64,000 bases of DNA from Clostridia bacterium UC5.1-1E11 (lineage in GTDB: Bacteria; Bacillota; Clostridia; Oscillospirales; Acutalibacteraceae): positions 62,001 to 126,000 of the forward strand of contig BCAA01000008.1 of assembly GCA_001305115.1 (NCBI GenBank), read 5' to 3'. The notes beneath the pieces were generated by a model. It searched no databases. It had not been told where the DNA came from and saw only the letters and a list, made by a program, of their open reading frames with translations. A program made the position numbers and the translations under genes. This document shows, in pieces, positions 58,422-64,000 of this stretch. Each line of letters begins with the position of its first letter. Position 1 is the stretch's first letter.

Positions 58422-59582
58422 TTAGATCACACGGACCTTAATGATATCCGGAAATTCTTCAATCTTTGCAGCATTTCCGTTGAGGTCGCCTGTGACATCC
58501 AAAAGGGTATAAGCGTAATCCTTACGGGATTTACTCTGCATATTCTCAATATTGATGCCGAACTCCGCAAGCTTACCGGCCAAAAGGCTGATCGTATTCG
58601 GGACATTGCGGTGAATGATACAAATACGGGAGAAAGCCGGATCACGCGGCATGGAAACATTTGGAAGGTTTACAGAGTGCAAGATGTTGCCGTTTTCGAG
58701 ATAATCCTTGAGCTCGTCGGCTGCCATACGCGCACAATTGTCCTCGCTCTCCGGGGTGGATGCGCCCAGATGCGGAACAGCGACAACACCCTCTACACCC
58801 AACATCTCATCCGTCGGAAAATCCGTCACATAGGAAGCAACCTTTCCGTCTGCCAATGCTTTTAGGAGGTCAGCAGAATTTACCAGGTCACCGCGTGCAA
58901 AGTTTAGAATACGCACATGATCCTGCATCTTAGCAATACTTTCTGCGTTGATCATTTCTTTGGTGTCCGGCGTAAGCGGAACATGAACAGTGATATAATC
59001 GCAGTTTGCATAGATTTCATCCAATGTCTGCGCATGCTTGGTGGAGCGGGAAAGGCCCCACGCGGCATCAACACTCAAATACGGATCGTAGCCATAGACT
59101 TCCATGCCAAGGCTCTTAGCAGCGTTGGCCACCAGAATACCGATGGCGCCAAGGCCGATAACACCAAGGCGTTTTCCGCTGATTTCCGGTCCAACAAACT
59201 GGCTTTTTCCCTTTTCGACCAGTTTACCAACTTCTGCGCCCTTGCCCTTCAAGCTCTTTGCCCATTCAATACCGGAAACAATCTTACGAGAGGCGAGCAG
59301 CAACCCCGCGATAACCAGCTCCTTGACAGCGTTGGCATTGGCGCCCGGTGTATTAAAGACGCAGATTCCTGCTTCACTGCATTTGTCCAACGGAATATTG
59401 TTGACACCCGCGCCTGCGCGCGCAATTGCCAACAAGTTACTGGGCAGCTCCATCTCATGCATGGAAGCGGAACGAACCAGGATTGCCTCTGGATTTTCGA
59501 CGTCTTCGCCGCAGGTATAGTTTGCACCAAAACGGTCCAGGCCCACGGAGGAAATTTTATTTAAGCATTTCACATTGTACAT
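58422..59582 (-). CDS. serA: D-3-phosphoglycerate dehydrogenase (ACT-containing)
   Basis: 386 residues. Substrate domain, then NAD motif GVIGLGAIGILVANAAKSLG, the catalytic Arg region ILNFARGDLVN, Glu and His in VAVPHLGASTPESEDNCARM, and a C-terminal ACT domain (ICIIHRNVPNTISLLAGKLA) for serine feedback. First step of serine synthesis. Start ATG 59582 has AGGTG upstream; GTG 59591 is the alternative. Second gene of serC-serA. Confidence 0.95.
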   Translation of the reverse strand: MYNVKCLNKISSVGLDRFGANYTCGEDVENPEAILVRSASMHEMELPSNLLAIARAGAGVNNIPLDKCSEAGICVFNTPGANANAVKELVIAGLLLASRKIVSGIEWAKSLKGKGAEVGKLVEKGKSQFVGPEISGKRLGVIGLGAIGILVANAAKSLGMEVYGYDPYLSVDAAWGLSRSTKHAQTLDEIYANCDYITVHVPLTPDTKEMINAESIAKMQDHVRILNFARGDLVNSADLLKALADGKVASYVTDFPTDEMLGVEGVVAVPHLGASTPESEDNCARMAADELKDYLENGNILHSVNLPNVSMPRDPAFSRICIIHRNVPNTISLLAGKLAEFGINIENMQSKSRKDYAYTLLDVTGDLNGNAAKIEEFPDIIKVRVI

Positions 59583-59649
59583 GTTTATCACCTGTATCTT
59601 TCAAAAATAAAGGATCTTTCTAAATGCCATACTATGTAAGCAACAGGGC

Positions 59650-60735
59650 TTATGCGTTGGCTTCTTCAAACTTCTTCATAAATTCTACGAGCTTTTCGAC
59701 GCCTTCCATCGGCATAGCATTGTAAATCGAAGCGCGCATTCCACCGACCGAACGATGGCCCTTTAGATTGACGAAACCAGCTGCCTCGGCCTCTTTGACA
59801 AACTTTGCGTTCAGTTCGTCGCTGTCTGTAACGAACGGGACGTTCATCAAAGAGCGGTCTTTCGGAACGACGGTTCCACGGAACATCTTGGAGTTGTCCA
59901 GATAATGATACAGAATACCCGCCTTTTTCTCATTGTATTTTTTCATTTCCTCAAGGCCGCCCATGGTGTTCTTGATCCAATCGAGTACGAGCATGCTGAT
60001 ATAGATTGCATAGCATGGCGGTGTATTAAACATAGAACCATTGTCCGCATGGGTCTGATAGTTAAACATGGTGGGAGTGATGTCCATCGCATGGCCGATC
60101 AGGTCCTCGCGGATAATGACAACCGTCAAACCGGCCGGTCCCATGTTCTTTTGAGCGCCTGCATACAATACGCCGAACTTGTTCACATCGATCGGTTCAC
60201 TCAAAATGCAGGAGGAAATATCCGCTACCAGCGGGACCTCTCCCGTCTCCGGCAACTTTGTAAATTTGGTACCGTAGATGGTGTTGTTCATGCAGATGTG
60301 GAAATAGTCCGCATCTTTGGTAAAGGTAGAAGGATCGAGCTTCGGTATATAGCAGAAGGTCTGATCCTTAGAAGAAGCCACAACATTCGCTTCACCGTAG
60401 CGGGCCGCTTCTTTATATGCCTTTGTAGCCCACTGGCCAGTAATCACAAAGTCGGCCTTGCCGCTTTTGGTCATCAAATTCATGGGAACCATTGCAAACT
60501 GGGAGGATGCACCACCCTGTAAGAACAAGACTTTGTAGTTGTCGGGAATATTCATGACTTCACGGAGCAGGCTTTCGGCAGAACCGATGATACCCTCATA
60601 GACCTTAGAACGATGGGACATTTCCATAACCGATTGGCCACTGCCCTGATAGTCCAACATTTCGTCCGCAGCGCGGCGAAGAACAGCTTCGGGCAGCATC
60701 GAGGGGCCCGCGGAAAAGTTATAAACGCGATTCAT
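59650..60735 (-). CDS. serC: Phosphoserine aminotransferase
   Basis: 361 residues. NFSAGPSMLPEAVLRRAADE start, the PLP-Lys in GVLYAGAQKNMGPAGLTVVI, and the C-terminal GHRSVGGMRASIYNAMPMEG. Converts 3-phosphohydroxypyruvate to phosphoserine. GGAGG precedes the ATG. 67 bp before serA. Confidence 0.96.
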   Translation of the reverse strand: MNRVYNFSAGPSMLPEAVLRRAADEMLDYQGSGQSVMEMSHRSKVYEGIIGSAESLLREVMNIPDNYKVLFLQGGASSQFAMVPMNLMTKSGKADFVITGQWATKAYKEAARYGEANVVASSKDQTFCYIPKLDPSTFTKDADYFHICMNNTIYGTKFTKLPETGEVPLVADISSCILSEPIDVNKFGVLYAGAQKNMGPAGLTVVIIREDLIGHAMDITPTMFNYQTHADNGSMFNTPPCYAIYISMLVLDWIKNTMGGLEEMKKYNEKKAGILYHYLDNSKMFRGTVVPKDRSLMNVPFVTDSDELNAKFVKEAEAAGFVNLKGHRSVGGMRASIYNAMPMEGVEKLVEFMKKFEEANA

Positions 60736-60791
60736 AATGGTGCAACCTCCTATAAATTACTGCTTCAGATGAGCAGACTATAATACTATTT

Positions 60792-60820
60792 ATTATACCG
60801 ATTTAGCGCACTGAAATCAA
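60792..60820 (-). promoter_or_regulatory. Promoter of serC-serA
   Basis: On the minus strand TTGATT (60820-60815), 17 bp, TATAAT (60797-60792). Confidence 0.8.
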
Positions 60821-60990
60821 TGGAGCGAAATTCATAAATTTATTGACGAATCAAAGAAAATTTCGTCTGATTTTTGGTGGGATAAAAGGGGCGAATCTGG
60901 TGACCTTTTGACAAAAAACTTGGTCAACCGAAAAAATTGATCGGATTGTACAAAATACAAATTTTATCAGAAAAATGTTGGTCAATATTG

Positions 60991-61019
60991 TTGCACTTTC
61001 CATTCTTTTCATGTACAAT
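60991..61019 (+). promoter_or_regulatory. Promoter of the V-type ATP synthase operon
   Basis: TTGCAC (60991-60996), 17 bp, TACAAT (61014-61019). Leader of about 75 nt to ATG 61100. Confidence 0.75.
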
Positions 61020-61099
61020 GAAGATAATTTTGGAATCCATAAGGACCCCAGACATGGGGCCATGCATAACCAAAAAGGAATAGGGGGTGATGAAACCGT

Positions 61100-61410
61100 A
61101 TGGCACAGCAGACAATCGACATCGTACGGGAGACGGAACGAAAAGCAGAGCAGACCGAACGGGATGCAGCACAGCAGGCTGAGCAATTGTTACAGCAGGC
61201 CCGCAAAGATGCAGAACAGACGGTGGCACATATGGCTGCTGAGGCGGACAAGCAGGCCCGGAATTCCTTGCAGGCGGCGAGCAAGCAGGGAGAATCCCGT
61301 GTGGCGAAGGCTGCTCAAGAAGCCGAGCAAGAGATTGCGGCGCTGCGTGCGCATGCACAAAAAAGGAAAAAGAGGCAATCGCCTGTGTGATTGCCGAACT
61401 CGTCGGATAG
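61100..61410 (+). CDS. ntpH: V-type ATP synthase subunit H-like coiled-coil protein (peripheral stalk), frameshifted
   Basis: 103 residues after correction. It is almost wholly a charged helix rich in Ala, Gln, Glu (RDAAQQAEQLLQQARKDAEQ), as in V-ATPase stalk subunits H/G. The six-A run 61359-61364 lacks one base; restoring it gives AHAQKKEKEAIACVIAELVG and a stop at 61410. Position as first gene of the ntp operon agrees with H. Confidence 0.72.
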
Positions 61411-61450
61411 TAGCGAGTAAAAACCAATTCCGAAAGGAGGAATTGCACTT

Positions 61451-63947
<2,497 letters not shown>

Positions 63948-63989
63948 TCCGCCCCCGCCAAAATATGATATGGAAAAGGAGCGCTGCGC

Positions 63990-64000
63990 ATGACTGGATT
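63990..64000 (+). CDS. Start of the next ATP synthase subunit gene (runs off window)
   Basis: AAAAGGAG and ATG 63990 (M-T-G) open a frame that leaves the window. By gene order this should be subunit E, C or F of the V-type ATP synthase; three codons cannot decide. Confidence 0.55.

Overview
The window comes from a chromosome of a low-to-mid GC Gram-positive bacterium of the class Clostridia, most likely the Oscillospiraceae/Ruminococcaceae. This rests on four things: the gene order of the S10-spc-alpha ribosomal block, a T-box in front of ilvB, a V-type (ntp) ATP synthase, and a ProS of the short archaeal/eukaryotic type. The genus cannot be named from sequence alone. At least 19 genes, including essential single-copy ones (rpsC, rpoA, aroA, aroB, aroC), carry a small indel, nearly all in or beside a homopolymer run. 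I read most of these as sequence or assembly errors and annotate each gene across its indel.

Layout. 1-8.9 kb: end of a Gfo/Idh/MocA oxidoreductase, a flotillin-NfeD pair, a ROK regulator, membrane proteins (one AI-2E exporter family), a nitroreductase and an acetyltransferase. 9-13.4 kb: branched-chain amino acid block, T-box then ilvB-ilvN-ilvA-ridA. 13.4-23.9 kb: accessory stretch with two inverted copies of a 135-bp hairpin repeat, a secreted protein, a MATE exporter behind a candidate guanidine-IV type attenuator, a methyltransferase, a RibD/DHFR-like reductase, a P-loop kinase, a CmpB-like permease, a SpoVB-like flippase and prmA. 23.9-33 kb (minus strand): a nearly complete shikimate/aromatic pathway, aroF-tyrA-aroB-aroA-aroC-pheA plus aroE-aroK. 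aroF is preceded by a strong promoter, a 46-codon leader ORF with 9 aromatic residues in a 16-residue stretch, and a perfect intrinsic terminator. 33-36.3 kb: acpP, proS and small membrane proteins.

36.4-52.3 kb: the ribosomal superoperon from rpsJ to rplQ, including secY, adk, map, a KOW protein, infA, rpmJ and rpoA, closed by a strong terminator. 52.4-58.4 kb: a secreted BspA-type leucine-rich-repeat protein, then a decayed tract with an IS200/IS605 transposase relic that has lost its HUH motif, nagA, two broken tRNA-Arg(CCT) copies and three spaced palindromes. 58.4-60.8 kb (minus): serC-serA. 61-64 kb: start of the V-type ATP synthase operon (ntpH-like, ntpI, ntpK, start of the next subunit).

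Functionally the window pairs IlvA with RidA, which removes the reactive enamine IlvA releases. It links shikimate synthesis to both Phe and Tyr end branches in one likely transcript, and places serine synthesis beside the Na+/H+ translocating ATPase. The most interesting regulatory signal is the aromatic leader peptide upstream of aroF.
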